Origin: Bacteroidia bacterium
GTDB taxonomy: Bacteria; Bacteroidota; Bacteroidia; Chitinophagales; Chitinophagaceae
Assembly: GCA_030429205.1 (NCBI GenBank)
Contig: JAUICZ010000001.1
Coordinates: forward strand, 1,168,806-1,232,805
DNA length: 64,000 bases
Direction: 5' to 3'
Shown here: piece after piece, positions 46,226 through 55,001 of the stretch
Layout of the letters: each line of letters starts with the position of its first letter
Numbering within the stretch: the first letter of the stretch is position 1
Program-made: the position numbers and the translations under genes
Notes under the pieces: generated by a model
Database searches by the model: none
Told to the model about the DNA's origin: nothing
Seen by the model: only the letters and a program-made list of their open reading frames with translations

Positions 46226-46240
46226 CATTCTGTCATTCTG
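46226..46240 (-). promoter_or_regulatory. Candidate heat-shock promoter element upstream of dnaK
   Basis: Read on the minus strand there are two CAGAATG copies at an 8-bp period (46226-46232 and 46234-46240) followed by GGCTGCC. They lie ~100 bases before the dnaK start. No CIRCE (TTAGCACTC-N9-GAGTGCTAA) is visible, so HrcA control is unlikely. Assignment is tentative. Confidence 0.3.
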
Positions 46241-46247
46241 AAACAAA

Positions 46248-46277
46248 AATGCCTTAATGAATGATCATTAAGGCATT
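46248..46277 (-). terminator. Terminator of the lipoprotein gene at 46304
   Basis: AATGCCTTAATGA and TCATTAAGGCATT form a 13-bp perfect stem with loop ATGA. On the minus strand the stem is followed by T5. Confidence 0.85.
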
Positions 46278-46303
46278 AATAGATATTATTAAATGAAATA
46301 TTG

Positions 46304-47392
46304 TCAATGGCTTGATCTTCCTCTTATTTCAAGAGGTATAGTAGCTTCGTTAGTTTTTAAAGCCTGTAGGGTCGCATTATCAATGTATGCCTCGTAGTAA
46401 GACCTTACTGCTCGTGAGCCTACAACACCAATTACATCTTTACTTTTAAAGGTTGTATAGTTTGGTTGAATGTTATCAGCAGTTAGCCCGCCCGATTGCC
46501 CTAGGTTTACTTGCTCGTAGAAGTATACTTCCGGGCTGGCAGCATAGACAAACATATGGCAAGTGTCTACCAGGCGCACGATATTGGCGTTAGGAGGTGT
46601 GCCTATTGATGCGTTTAGAAATGCATAGAAGCTGGAGTTTAACGTCGATAAAGTAACCGGACCGCCAAATGAGGTAACGTTCAGCTCTTTATCGAAATGA
46701 AAATCAACATGTTTGTCTTCCTGAGCCCCGGTAACAATATTGCTGTCAACATAGTTAAATCGTATTACTCCTTCTATCATTCTGCCGTTTTGTGGCATGA
46801 ATAAGTTGAGGTCGTACGTTTTTTGCAATGTTGTTTGTGCAAAATTAAATGCGTTGTTTTTTACGTTGAATGCAAATATGAAGAAGCCGTTATTAGGTCT
46901 TAAACTATCATCATTCACTACCCCAAATAGTTCTGAAGAGTCAGCACGACCTAGGTCTAAGTTATTGATTACTAGCTGATACCAGAACTTAGGGTTAAGG
47001 TCAGCTTTTTTGAATTTATACGCGTAGTTAGGGCTCGTGAAAAACTGTTTGTCAGATAACGGGTCGTCTTTAGGGTAGTTTTCATCTTCAGTACGTACAC
47101 GCCATAGGTCGTAAGATGCCAGTACATTTCTGCGGGCAGAATCATACTCAAGTATCTTTACATCAAGCATTTTATAAAAGCTGCTATCAGGCTCTTTAGC
47201 CATTTCTATAGCACTTTTGTTTTCATCCAAAAATGCTTTCTGAATCCTGATATAGTGTGCTGTGTCAGCAGGGTTAAGTATCCCTTTTACAACGGTGATT
47301 TGCCTGTAGGGTGCGGCAACTTCAAAATCGTCTGAACACCCTATAAAGCTGAAAGTGCATATCGATACTATGGCAAATAAAAACTGCTTCAT
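46304..47392 (-). CDS. Bacteroidota lipoprotein of unknown function
   Basis: 362 residues with lipobox FIGCS. The pattern APYRQITVVKGILNPADTAH followed by YIRIQKAFLDEN and later VYFYEQVNLG is a typical Bacteroidota lipoprotein lineage with a beta-rich body. It resembles DUF4249-type surface proteins but I cannot confirm this. The gene stands alone, facing the same way as dnaK, with its own terminator. Likely outer-membrane associated. Confidence 0.6.
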   Translation of the reverse strand: MKQFLFAIVSICTFSFIGCSDDFEVAAPYRQITVVKGILNPADTAHYIRIQKAFLDENKSAIEMAKEPDSSFYKMLDVKILEYDSARRNVLASYDLWRVRTEDENYPKDDPLSDKQFFTSPNYAYKFKKADLNPKFWYQLVINNLDLGRADSSELFGVVNDDSLRPNNGFFIFAFNVKNNAFNFAQTTLQKTYDLNLFMPQNGRMIEGVIRFNYVDSNIVTGAQEDKHVDFHFDKELNVTSFGGPVTLSTLNSSFYAFLNASIGTPPNANIVRLVDTCHMFVYAASPEVYFYEQVNLGQSGGLTADNIQPNYTTFKSKDVIGVVGSRAVRSYYEAYIDNATLQALKTNEATIPLEIRGRSSH

Positions 47393-47624
47393 TATTAATT
47401 AAGTAATTAAGGTGGACAAAGATAAATGATATACGTAAACATTACCAATACCGCCCATTTTTAGCCATATTATGATACGCAACTGACAATTAGAGTATAC
47501 ATTCTATTTATTAATTTTATAATTATATATGTTAAGTTATGACATGATACTAACAAAAAGTTAGTTTTAAACGTCTCTCACAATGTGTAGACCTATAAAT
47601 GCATAATGATCAATTGGTGATTTA

Positions 47625-48218
47625 GTGGCGCTAAGCAACAATAATTCCGAAATGCCCCAGAATACAAGGGATTTGTCGGTATGGGACGATGTCAACATAC
47701 TGATAAGGGATTGTATTGCACAAAACCGACAGGCACAAAAGGCTCTATACAATAAGTTTGCTCCCATGGCATACGCAGTGATCAAAAGGTACACCCGCCG
47801 AGATGAACTGGCTGATGAGATGTTGAATGACTCATTTATGAAGGTGTTCACAAAACTCGACAAGTATGCGCATAAGGGCTCATTTGAAGGGTGGATCAGG
47901 AAGATTGTAGTTAATACAGTAACAGACCATTTAAGAAAGTATATAAAAGACCAACAGATGACGCATGCTGCAGAAATGCCTGAGGAGGTATATATGCAGG
48001 ATGATATTGTGGGAAAGATGTCTTATAAAGAAATGCTGCAAATAGTAAGGGATCTGCCGGACATGCAAAGAGCTGTATTTAACCTCTTTGTTTTTGAAGA
48101 TTGTAAGCATAAAGAAATAGCCGTGATGTTGGACATATCTGAAGTTAACAGCAGATGGCACTTAAATGATGCAAGAAAGAGATTGAAAGAGCGAATAACT
48201 GAACTTATGAAGAGATAA
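47625..48218 (+). CDS. ECF-type RNA polymerase sigma factor
   Basis: 197 residues from a GTG. Region 2 (KFAPMAYAVIKRYTRRDELA, then LNDSFMKVFTKLDKY) and region 4 (LPDMQRAVFNLFVFEDCKHK and EIAVMLDISEVNSRWHLNDA) are both clear. ECF sigmas turn on envelope or transport regulons when freed from an anti-sigma. The next gene starts 4 bases after its stop and has an anti-sigma-like N-terminus. Confidence 0.92.
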   Translation: MALSNNNSEMPQNTRDLSVWDDVNILIRDCIAQNRQAQKALYNKFAPMAYAVIKRYTRRDELADEMLNDSFMKVFTKLDKYAHKGSFEGWIRKIVVNTVTDHLRKYIKDQQMTHAAEMPEEVYMQDDIVGKMSYKEMLQIVRDLPDMQRAVFNLFVFEDCKHKEIAVMLDISEVNSRWHLNDARKRLKERITELMKR

Positions 48219-48222
48219 CGTT

Positions 48223-50022
48223 ATGAGTGAGCGTAATAAACATATTGACGAACTGTTCCGCCAGTCAATGGAGGGCCATCAAGAGGCTCCGCCGCCTCAT
48301 GTATGGGATGCCATTGAAGAGAGGTTGGATGCAAACCCTGGCGTAAAAAGTCCGGTCCGCATATGGTGGTTCTGGTCTTTAATAGGCGTTATTCTGGTTT
48401 CTACTACGGCAATGGTAGCTAACTACAAAACGGCTATGCCTGGTAATGCTATTACTACAATAGCAGATGTATCTGTTATTGAAGAGAGTGGTAACACTTT
48501 ACTGGATGTTAAGGATATGGAAGAAAATGTTATTGCAGATCAATACAAGGCGGAGAATAAAGCAGCAATAATTGAAGAAAAAACTCAGAAAACAGAACAA
48601 AACAGAACAAACACAAAAAGCGTACAGCTTACTCGTAACGAAAGTATCAATGAAGAAAAAGTAAAAGAAAATATTCAATCAAGACCAAAGGAGTCATTGA
48701 GGCAAATAAAGAATACGACCACTCATACAATAGTGCATAACATTACGGGGCCTTCCGGTATAAAGTCAGTACCTGCGGCTAAGCTAGCAAGGTATAAAGA
48801 AGAGCCGGTGTATATGGGTACCAAACAAGTTAGTACTAAAAGTGTAGCTATAACTAGTGCAGAGAAGTACGAGGTTAGAGTGCCTGAAATAGCTGCAGAT
48901 GAAACTAAGCTGTACACAGGTTCAATAAAACAGATCAATACAGATGTAATTGAAACACCAAAATTTAGTCTTGCCTTACCGGGTAATTTGCTGGCTTCTA
49001 ATAGCGATGTAATATCTGATGAAAGTCCTCCTAATGTAAACGGAGCTTCACAAAAAGATATTCTCCCCCAAAGCAGACCCGCGTATCACGATACAACTAA
49101 GAAAAAGAAGAATAAACAGAAAGCAGATACTTTATCAAAAGAAGAAATGCTGGATGGAAGTTCTGAACCACTTGTAGATAAAGCAAGAAGACCATTACCA
49201 GTTGAGTTTGGAGTGAAAGCCGGTTACTCAATGGGTTTCAATAATACATGGCGTGCAAACAAGGTTGTATTCGCACCATATGCTGCTTATAACTTTTCTG
49301 ATAAAGTATCGTTGGTTATACAACCGGCATTCCAAACAGGTAAACCAACTACAGGAGACTTGTCAAATGCAAATAGCAGTTATTATGAAGTAACAAATAA
49401 CTCTTTCGATTCGTCGACCAGGCTTGTAAGAGGGGTTGTTGACAGCAGCATATTAACTCCTAATCCACCGGATACGGTATACCGTACATACTCATATACT
49501 CAGCAATATGATTCTGTGCATGTATTTTACGGAGTATCGCAGCAGCAGCTTTGGGATATAGAGATCCCTTTACTGGTAAAATACAAGGTGCATAAAAACA
49601 TATCTGTTTTGGCAGGTGTTTCTGCTACATACAGCTCTGTTTTACAGACCAGAGAAGAGGTAAGTCGCTACTCTATGACAAATACATATACAGAGAACTT
49701 AGCTCCGGAAACATTTTTCGTGACAGCCCCTAATCAACCGCTACCACCAGCACCTGCGCCTAAAAATCATGAGGATATTTTTAGTCAATCAGGTGTGCCA
49801 TATAGCGACTTTAAACCAAGAACTATCACGAATGCAAAGAACTTCTTTCGCTATGGTTACATGCTGGGAGTATCTGCCACGTTTAAGGAAAAATGGATGA
49901 TCGACCTTATGTGGCATCAAACTGGTGTAGATAAGAATCAGGTTAAGGATAAAAACCTGCAAAAGATATACACGCAGCCATATATTAGGTTAACTGTAGG
50001 GTATAAGCTATTTAAGAACTAA
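48223..50022 (+). CDS. Anti-sigma-like protein fused to outer-membrane beta-barrel (dual-membrane architecture)
   Basis: 599 residues in four parts. Residues ~1-45 are cytosolic and helical: DELFRQSMEGHQEAPPPHVW then DAIEERLDA, the Bacteroidota pattern next to ECF sigmas. One membrane helix lies near 47-66 (WWFWSLIGVILVSTTAMVA). Residues ~67-325 are a low-complexity linker rich in Lys, Glu, Thr, Asn. Residues ~326-599 are beta-strand rich (VEFGVKAGYSMGFNNTWRA ... YIRLTVGYKLFKN) with a C-terminal barrel end. The layout fits dual-membrane-spanning anti-sigma factors reported in Bacteroides. It overlaps nothing and sits 4 bases after its sigma factor. The signal that frees the sigma is unknown. 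Confidence 0.75.
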   Translation: MSERNKHIDELFRQSMEGHQEAPPPHVWDAIEERLDANPGVKSPVRIWWFWSLIGVILVSTTAMVANYKTAMPGNAITTIADVSVIEESGNTLLDVKDMEENVIADQYKAENKAAIIEEKTQKTEQNRTNTKSVQLTRNESINEEKVKENIQSRPKESLRQIKNTTTHTIVHNITGPSGIKSVPAAKLARYKEEPVYMGTKQVSTKSVAITSAEKYEVRVPEIAADETKLYTGSIKQINTDVIETPKFSLALPGNLLASNSDVISDESPPNVNGASQKDILPQSRPAYHDTTKKKKNKQKADTLSKEEMLDGSSEPLVDKARRPLPVEFGVKAGYSMGFNNTWRANKVVFAPYAAYNFSDKVSLVIQPAFQTGKPTTGDLSNANSSYYEVTNNSFDSSTRLVRGVVDSSILTPNPPDTVYRTYSYTQQYDSVHVFYGVSQQQLWDIEIPLLVKYKVHKNISVLAGVSATYSSVLQTREEVSRYSMTNTYTENLAPETFFVTAPNQPLPPAPAPKNHEDIFSQSGVPYSDFKPRTITNAKNFFRYGYMLGVSATFKEKWMIDLMWHQTGVDKNQVKDKNLQKIYTQPYIRLTVGYKLFKN

Positions 50023-50070
50023 CATTTGTTTATTGAGCAACGTCTATAATAATGTGTAAATGAGAATGAA

Positions 50071-51312
50071 ATGAAACATGTATTATTCGTCATATTATTT
50101 TCTGCCCTAGCATCGTATAGTTATGGACAGATCTCAATATCAGGTTATTTAAAACGTACTGACAGTACTGTAGTAAAACTAGATACCGTTTATGCAAGAC
50201 CTGATACAGGCAGTGCATTTCCTTTGCAGTTTGATATTACAGATACTTCAGGTTTTTACTCTATGCAGGTTCCTAGCTTGCCTGCAGGTTTCAAAGTAGT
50301 AACATCTGCAAAAGATTGTAATGGTATTTTCGTTACAGACACCCAAACATATAATGGTGGCAATGTTATATGGAGTAACCTGGTTATATGCGTAGCACCT
50401 ACCTTTAAAATTACAGGGTATGTACATTTAGGTAGCCCTGCTAAGCGACCACCGGTAGGCGAGGGTAGAGTGTATTTAATTGAGAAATGTGCAGGTGATG
50501 TTTTGAATTATATTGATAGTACAAATACCGATACAAACGGCTTTTACTCTTTTGACCCATATCCGACATTGGGTAGTGGCTGCAGCTTAATAATGCGAGC
50601 AGCAATGGGTAGTAATGCTTCAGAATATTCGAGGTATGTGCCGGGGTACCACCTCACAAATACATCTTATGGGTTAAGGTGGGCGGTAAGTGCAGAGGTA
50701 ACTCAAAGTATGGGCAATAGCGGTGTCAATTTACTGCTGCCGGAAGCAATAAATACTACAGGAGGTCCTGCTGTAATATCAGGCAGAGCGGTGCACTCCG
50801 CGACCAACAATGTGTTGTCGGGTTACCAAATGACAATGACGGATATGAATGATGTAACGGTAGCATATACTCATACTGATGCATCCGGAAACTTCTCTTT
50901 CTCGAATATCCCATTTGGTACATACAAAATATTCGGAGATGTATGGGGGAAGGCAAATCCTGATTTTGTCATCAAAGTAAGTGCAGATGAGTTTTTGATA
51001 TCTGACATTTTGTTTGTTGAAACGCAAACAGAGTATCACGGTTGGCGAACCACTGCCATTAGTGATAACGAGCTGATGAAAGATGTGGTTGCATACCCCA
51101 ACCCGGTAAACGATCACATAACAATTGCTAATTTACCTGCTAACAGCAATACACACATAAGGCTGGTATCTGCAGATGGGAGAGTGCTTTATAGTGTAAA
51201 CAATGTGAAAAAGCAGCAGGTTAAGGTATCTACGGAGTCACTTCCTAAAGGACTCTATTTGCTAGAGGTAATGTGCAGAGATAAAACTAAGCGTTTGAAG
51301 GTATTAAAGTAA
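50071..51312 (+). CDS. Secreted T9SS cargo with carboxypeptidase-regulatory-like domains
   Basis: 413 residues with a signal peptide ending SYSYGQ. Repeated beta-sandwich units: ISISGYLKRTDSTVV, FKITGYVHLGSPAK and VISGRAVHSATNNVL with YTHTDASGNFSFSNIPFGTY, each like a carboxypeptidase-regulatory or transthyretin-type domain. The C-terminus VVAYPNPVNDHITIANLP ... LPKGLYLLEVMCRD is the T9SS type A sorting domain. It probably acts at the cell surface and may be part of the regulon of the upstream sigma/anti-sigma pair. It starts 48 bases after that pair. Confidence 0.85.
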   Translation: MKHVLFVILFSALASYSYGQISISGYLKRTDSTVVKLDTVYARPDTGSAFPLQFDITDTSGFYSMQVPSLPAGFKVVTSAKDCNGIFVTDTQTYNGGNVIWSNLVICVAPTFKITGYVHLGSPAKRPPVGEGRVYLIEKCAGDVLNYIDSTNTDTNGFYSFDPYPTLGSGCSLIMRAAMGSNASEYSRYVPGYHLTNTSYGLRWAVSAEVTQSMGNSGVNLLLPEAINTTGGPAVISGRAVHSATNNVLSGYQMTMTDMNDVTVAYTHTDASGNFSFSNIPFGTYKIFGDVWGKANPDFVIKVSADEFLISDILFVETQTEYHGWRTTAISDNELMKDVVAYPNPVNDHITIANLPANSNTHIRLVSADGRVLYSVNNVKKQQVKVSTESLPKGLYLLEVMCRDKTKRLKVLK

Positions 51313-51319
51313 CGGCGTA

Positions 51320-51607
51320 TTAATCATTTAAGGCTTTATCAACCTTTTCTGTCATTTCATTTAGCTCTTTTACAAGCAGAGGGTGTTGTAATGTAGAGAT
51401 GGCGCCATCGGCAGCATATGTAAGTAAGCACATGGCAACAAAGTCTTGATCGTCTTTGCCTGCATAATCGGTGCGTAGTTCTGCTATTTTATTGTCAGCT
51501 TGCTTTACAGCTTTACGAACAGCTTCTTCTTCTTCTGGCGCAATACGAATGCGATAGCTGCGTTCTGCCAACCAAACGTTTATTGATATGAGCTTCTCTT
51601 CTGACAT
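51320..51607 (-). CDS. zapA: Cell division protein ZapA
   Basis: 95 residues from ATG 51607; a TTG at 51622 would add five. ISINVWLAERSYRIRIAPEE and VRKAVKQADNKIAELRTDY show the ZapA fold with a C-terminal coiled coil. It crosslinks FtsZ protofilaments at mid-cell. It starts one base after the lspA stop, so the two are co-transcribed. Confidence 0.9.
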   Translation of the reverse strand: MSEEKLISINVWLAERSYRIRIAPEEEEAVRKAVKQADNKIAELRTDYAGKDDQDFVAMCLLTYAADGAISTLQHPLLVKELNEMTEKVDKALND

Positions 51608-51608
51608 A

Positions 51609-52286
51609 TTACTCTGTTGCAATGGCTTCAGTAGTTTTCACCTCTTGTGTTTTAGTTTTCATGAAGCTTTTCTGAAATAAAAGTAAGGTAATTACACCAC
51701 AAGATATAGCAGTATCTGCAATGTTAAATACAGGGTCGAAGAATGATAAGCGGCTACCGCCTACCCATGGCACCCAGTCTGGCCAGGTAGTGTTTATAAT
51801 AGGAAAGTATAACATGTCTACAACCTTTCCATAAAAAAGACCGGCATAACCTTCTCCAAACTTAGTGAACCCGGCTACATTTTGACTATGGGTCAGGCTG
51901 GGTTCAAATATCATTCCGTAAAAAATACTGTCAATCAAGTTGCCTAATGCTCCGGCTAATATAAGGGCACCACATACAAGCATCCCATTACTATACCCCT
52001 TTTTAACCAATCGTTTGAGTAAGAAGAACCCAAATACAACAGCCACCAACCTAAATAATGTTAATAGCAATTTACCCAGAGGAGCATCGTTGATGGTCAT
52101 CCCAAAGGCCATGCCCGGGTTTTCGATAAAATGTATCTGAAACCAGGTGCCTAACACGTTTATACTATCAGAGTAGTGGAAATGAGTTTTCACATAGATC
52201 TTTGTGATCTGATCTATAATAATGACCAAAATTACGATCAGTAATGTATGACGATACTTCAAAATCTTAATACTTATTAGCGACAA
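51609..52286 (-). CDS. lspA: Lipoprotein signal peptidase (signal peptidase II)
   Basis: 225 residues with four membrane helices. Motifs: VIIIDQITKIYV, HFIENPGMAFGM, GALGNLIDSIFYG and FFDPVFNIADTAIS; the Asp in GNLID and in NIAD are the catalytic pair. It trims prolipoproteins after lipid attachment, which matters for the many lipoproteins here. It has an extra ~30-residue periplasmic insert typical of Bacteroidota (TKFGEGYAGLFYGK). The Lys/Thr-rich C-terminal tail is short. Confidence 0.95.
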   Translation of the reverse strand: MSLISIKILKYRHTLLIVILVIIIDQITKIYVKTHFHYSDSINVLGTWFQIHFIENPGMAFGMTINDAPLGKLLLTLFRLVAVVFGFFLLKRLVKKGYSNGMLVCGALILAGALGNLIDSIFYGMIFEPSLTHSQNVAGFTKFGEGYAGLFYGKVVDMLYFPIINTTWPDWVPWVGGSRLSFFDPVFNIADTAISCGVITLLLFQKSFMKTKTQEVKTTEAIATE

Positions 52287-52366
52287 AGATAATGCCTATA
52301 CGTCGTAAACAGGCATATAAACTGTTAGCATGATGTAAAAAGGTTTGCACAAAACCTGCTTAAATA

Positions 52367-52396
52367 ATAAATGCCCTGTAACTACAGGGCATTTAT
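52367..52396 (-). terminator. Terminator after the Omp28-like gene
   Basis: ATAAATGCCCTGTA and TACAGGGCATTTAT form a 14-bp perfect stem with a 2-base loop. It lies just after the stop of the Omp28-like gene on the minus strand. Confidence 0.85.
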
Positions 52397-52414
52397 ACAA
52401 TAATTTATACAGAG

Positions 52415-53302
52415 CTATTCTCCATCCAGCTTTGCTTCAGCAGCTTGTACTACAGACTTGTCGCTACCTGCATCGTCTGCCACAAAAGCTACAACATGGC
52501 AATGCTCTACATGCCATTTGTCACTTACGTCGAAAGTAAACCTACGCTCGTATACTTTACCGGCTTCTTTAGGGTTCACTTTTGCAGGTATTTGTGCCCC
52601 GGCAATTGGTGTAACAACATCTCTGAGAACGTGCTCGTGCACATATTCCTTTTCTATCTGCAAACCTACTTTTTGAGCATCTATAATACTGTCCTCAATT
52701 ACCATCAGGTTAATTGTTTGAGGGACATTTACAGTATCGGTATAAGCTATCTTAACAGTAGCTGTAGCCTTTTTGGTATCTGCATTGTAGGTGCTGGTTA
52801 AATGTACATTTACAGGCGTACCTAAAGCAGCTCTTTGTTTAGGAGGATTACTCCATTGTGTAAGGTCAAGTTGCAGGTTGCCATTTACAGGAGTCCTGTC
52901 AAAAATAGCAACAGGCATATTTTTAATACCGCCAAATAGATTGTTTACAACGTCGGTCGCATCTTCTGTTCTAAAGTCGTATTTAGATAGCAAAGACCCG
53001 TCTTTTTCTACAGGGTATGCCTGTGGGTAGTTAAGAATATGGTAAGCGACAATAATCATATTGCCGTCTATAGTTTTTTTTATGTTACGCATTTGCGTAT
53101 GACCATTAGGGCATGGAGGGCATGAGACTCCTGTAAACTCTTCTGCCAACACCTTTTTAGATTGCGGCTCTTCTATATCAGCGCTATAAGTAGTGTCCTC
53201 ACCTTGAGCTACGCCGGGACCAAAATCTATTTGAGGTCCTACTTCTTCGCAAGACTGCATCAGAAACAGTACGCCAGCTGCCAGAATAAGTAGTTTTTTC
53301 AT
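52415..53302 (-). CDS. Omp28-related lipoprotein with thioredoxin-like CPPC motif
   Basis: 295 residues. Lipobox LMQSC. The motif FTGVSCPPCPNGHTQMRNI carries a CxxC pair in the style of thioredoxin-like Omp28 proteins, and VMIVAYHILNYPQAYP-like and VAIFDRTPVNGN segments follow. Omp28 proteins are surface or outer-membrane lipoproteins of Bacteroidota, with possible peptide or adhesin roles. Redox function of CPPC is suggested but not shown. It is probably exported through the Lol route (LspA lies upstream on the same strand). Confidence 0.85.
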   Translation of the reverse strand: MKKLLILAAGVLFLMQSCEEVGPQIDFGPGVAQGEDTTYSADIEEPQSKKVLAEEFTGVSCPPCPNGHTQMRNIKKTIDGNMIIVAYHILNYPQAYPVEKDGSLLSKYDFRTEDATDVVNNLFGGIKNMPVAIFDRTPVNGNLQLDLTQWSNPPKQRAALGTPVNVHLTSTYNADTKKATATVKIAYTDTVNVPQTINLMVIEDSIIDAQKVGLQIEKEYVHEHVLRDVVTPIAGAQIPAKVNPKEAGKVYERRFTFDVSDKWHVEHCHVVAFVADDAGSDKSVVQAAEAKLDGE

Positions 53303-53399
53303 AATATACTTTAATATTAGCGTACGAATTTACTCAATTAGTAGCAATAAATACTAAACGCCCTATTTTGAATTACCTTTACATTGTAAAAATATTGTC

Positions 53400-53771
53400 A
53401 TGCAAGAAAGTAAAAGGCAAAAACAAGTTGCGAAATTGATTTTGGAGGAGATGAACCTGATCTTTCAAAAAGAAGGATTGACGATAATAGACGGAGGTAT
53501 GATTTCTATCTCTAAAGTAATGGTGACACCTGACCTGCTGGAAGCAAGAGTTTATTTGAGCTTGTTTCAGGTAAAAGAGCCCGAAGCGCTGATAAACAAT
53601 ATTGTTGCTAAGACCTCTGAGCTGAGAAATCAACTTGGAAGAGGTTTAAGGCACCAACTACGTCGTATACCGGAGTTGAAGTTCTTTAACGATGAAACAC
53701 TGGATCAAGTGTTTAAAATGGAAGAGTTGTTAAAGTCCATCAGAAAAGAAGATAATCAAGACGAAGCATGA
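53400..53771 (+). CDS. rbfA: Ribosome-binding factor A
   Basis: 123 residues. KRQKQVAKLILEEMNLIFQK, MISISKVMVTPDLLEARVYL and LRHQLRRIPELKFFNDETLD are the family landmarks. It helps mature the 30S subunit by assisting 16S rRNA 5' processing. The stop overlaps the next ATG by 4 bases (ATGA). Confidence 0.94.
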   Translation: MQESKRQKQVAKLILEEMNLIFQKEGLTIIDGGMISISKVMVTPDLLEARVYLSLFQVKEPEALINNIVAKTSELRNQLGRGLRHQLRRIPELKFFNDETLDQVFKMEELLKSIRKEDNQDEA

Positions 53772-54997
53772 GGCTCGTATGGCAGTTAGCATGGCGATAT
53801 TTAAAAGGTAAGCGGTCTGCTAATGCAGTGCCTATACTTTCTCGTATCAGTATGTTTGCTATAGCTGTTGGTGCAGCTGCCATGATTATTCTATTCTCTA
53901 TTTTTAATGGTTTTGAGGGAATTGTCAAAGACCTGTACAAGGCATTTTATCCCGAAATAAAAATTACCGCTGCAAAAGGGAAGTTCTTTGCTTTGAGTGA
54001 AGAGCAGTACAAAAATGTGCAAAGTGTAGAAGGTGTTTCTGTGGTCAGCAGGGTTATGGAAGACAATGTGCTGCTTAAGAGCTACACAGGAGAAAGGCAG
54101 GTGGCCACTATAAAGGGAGTTGATGCAAACTACTTCAAGGTTAATGATGTCGCATCTTACATGTCTGATGGTATTTGTAATGTTGCTACAGATCCTGTAA
54201 AAACTGCTGTTGTAGGTAGCCAGTTGGCTACACAATTAGGGCTTGATGTTACAAACGTTTTTAGCAGTATGGAGGCGTATTACCCCAATCCCAAAGCTAA
54301 AGGCATTACATTATCTCCGCAAGATGCTTTTCGTAAATTAAGGTTACGCCCAGAAGGCGCATTTAGTGTGCAGGATGAGTTTGACAGTAAGTATATAATT
54401 GCAGACTTGGGGTTGGTGCAAGAGCTGATACAAGCTAAAGATATGTACTCATCTCTGGAGCTTAAACTACTTACAGACGATGCTGCATCTGTACAGGAAG
54501 TTTTACAGGAATTATTAGGATCAGCATATCTCGTACAAACAAGATACGAGCAAAACCAAACCATATACATGGTAATGCGTGCAGAGAAGTGGGCAGTATA
54601 TGGTATATTACTGCTTGTGCTGGTAATAGCCGCCTTTAATATGGTGGGCGCACTATCTATGCTGGTGCTTGAAAAGCAAAAGGATATAGCCATACTCAAA
54701 GCTATGGGGGCAACATCAGGGCAAGCCAGCTCTATATTTGTTACAGAAGGCGTGTTATGGTCACTTGTAGGTGGTGGTTCCGGTTTGTTGATTGGAGCTC
54801 TGCTTTGTATAGGCCAAAAACAGTTTGGCTGGATCAAGCTGGGCGGTACATTTATAATTGACGCTTACCCTGTACAGTTATTACTGACAGACTTTCTGGT
54901 AATACTTGCCACTATCATTACCATAGGTGTATTGGCTGCATGGTTCCCCGCTATTCGTGCAGCAAGGGTGCAGGCTATATCACTCAGAACAGAATAA
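53768..54997 (+). CDS. LolC/LolE-type (FtsX/MacB-fold) permease
   Basis: 409 residues with an N-terminal helix (SRISMFAIAVGAAAMIILFS), a ~230-residue periplasmic domain, and three C-terminal helices (LLLVLVIAAFNMVGALSMLV, LVGGGSGLLIGALLCIG, ILATIITIGVLAAWFP). This is the LolC/E layout: the permease that moves lipoproteins from the inner to the outer membrane with the LolD ATPase, which is not nearby. The C-terminal QAISLRTE fits. Overlap with rbfA is 4 bases. Confidence 0.87.
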   Translation: MRLVWQLAWRYLKGKRSANAVPILSRISMFAIAVGAAAMIILFSIFNGFEGIVKDLYKAFYPEIKITAAKGKFFALSEEQYKNVQSVEGVSVVSRVMEDNVLLKSYTGERQVATIKGVDANYFKVNDVASYMSDGICNVATDPVKTAVVGSQLATQLGLDVTNVFSSMEAYYPNPKAKGITLSPQDAFRKLRLRPEGAFSVQDEFDSKYIIADLGLVQELIQAKDMYSSLELKLLTDDAASVQEVLQELLGSAYLVQTRYEQNQTIYMVMRAEKWAVYGILLLVLVIAAFNMVGALSMLVLEKQKDIAILKAMGATSGQASSIFVTEGVLWSLVGGGSGLLIGALLCIGQKQFGWIKLGGTFIIDAYPVQLLLTDFLVILATIITIGVLAAWFPAIRAARVQAISLRTE

Positions 54998-55001
54998 GAC
55001 T

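Noticed and set aside
46126-46303. CIRCE element (HrcA site) upstream of dnaK
   Set aside because: The TTAGCACTC-N9-GAGTGCTAA pattern is not present.
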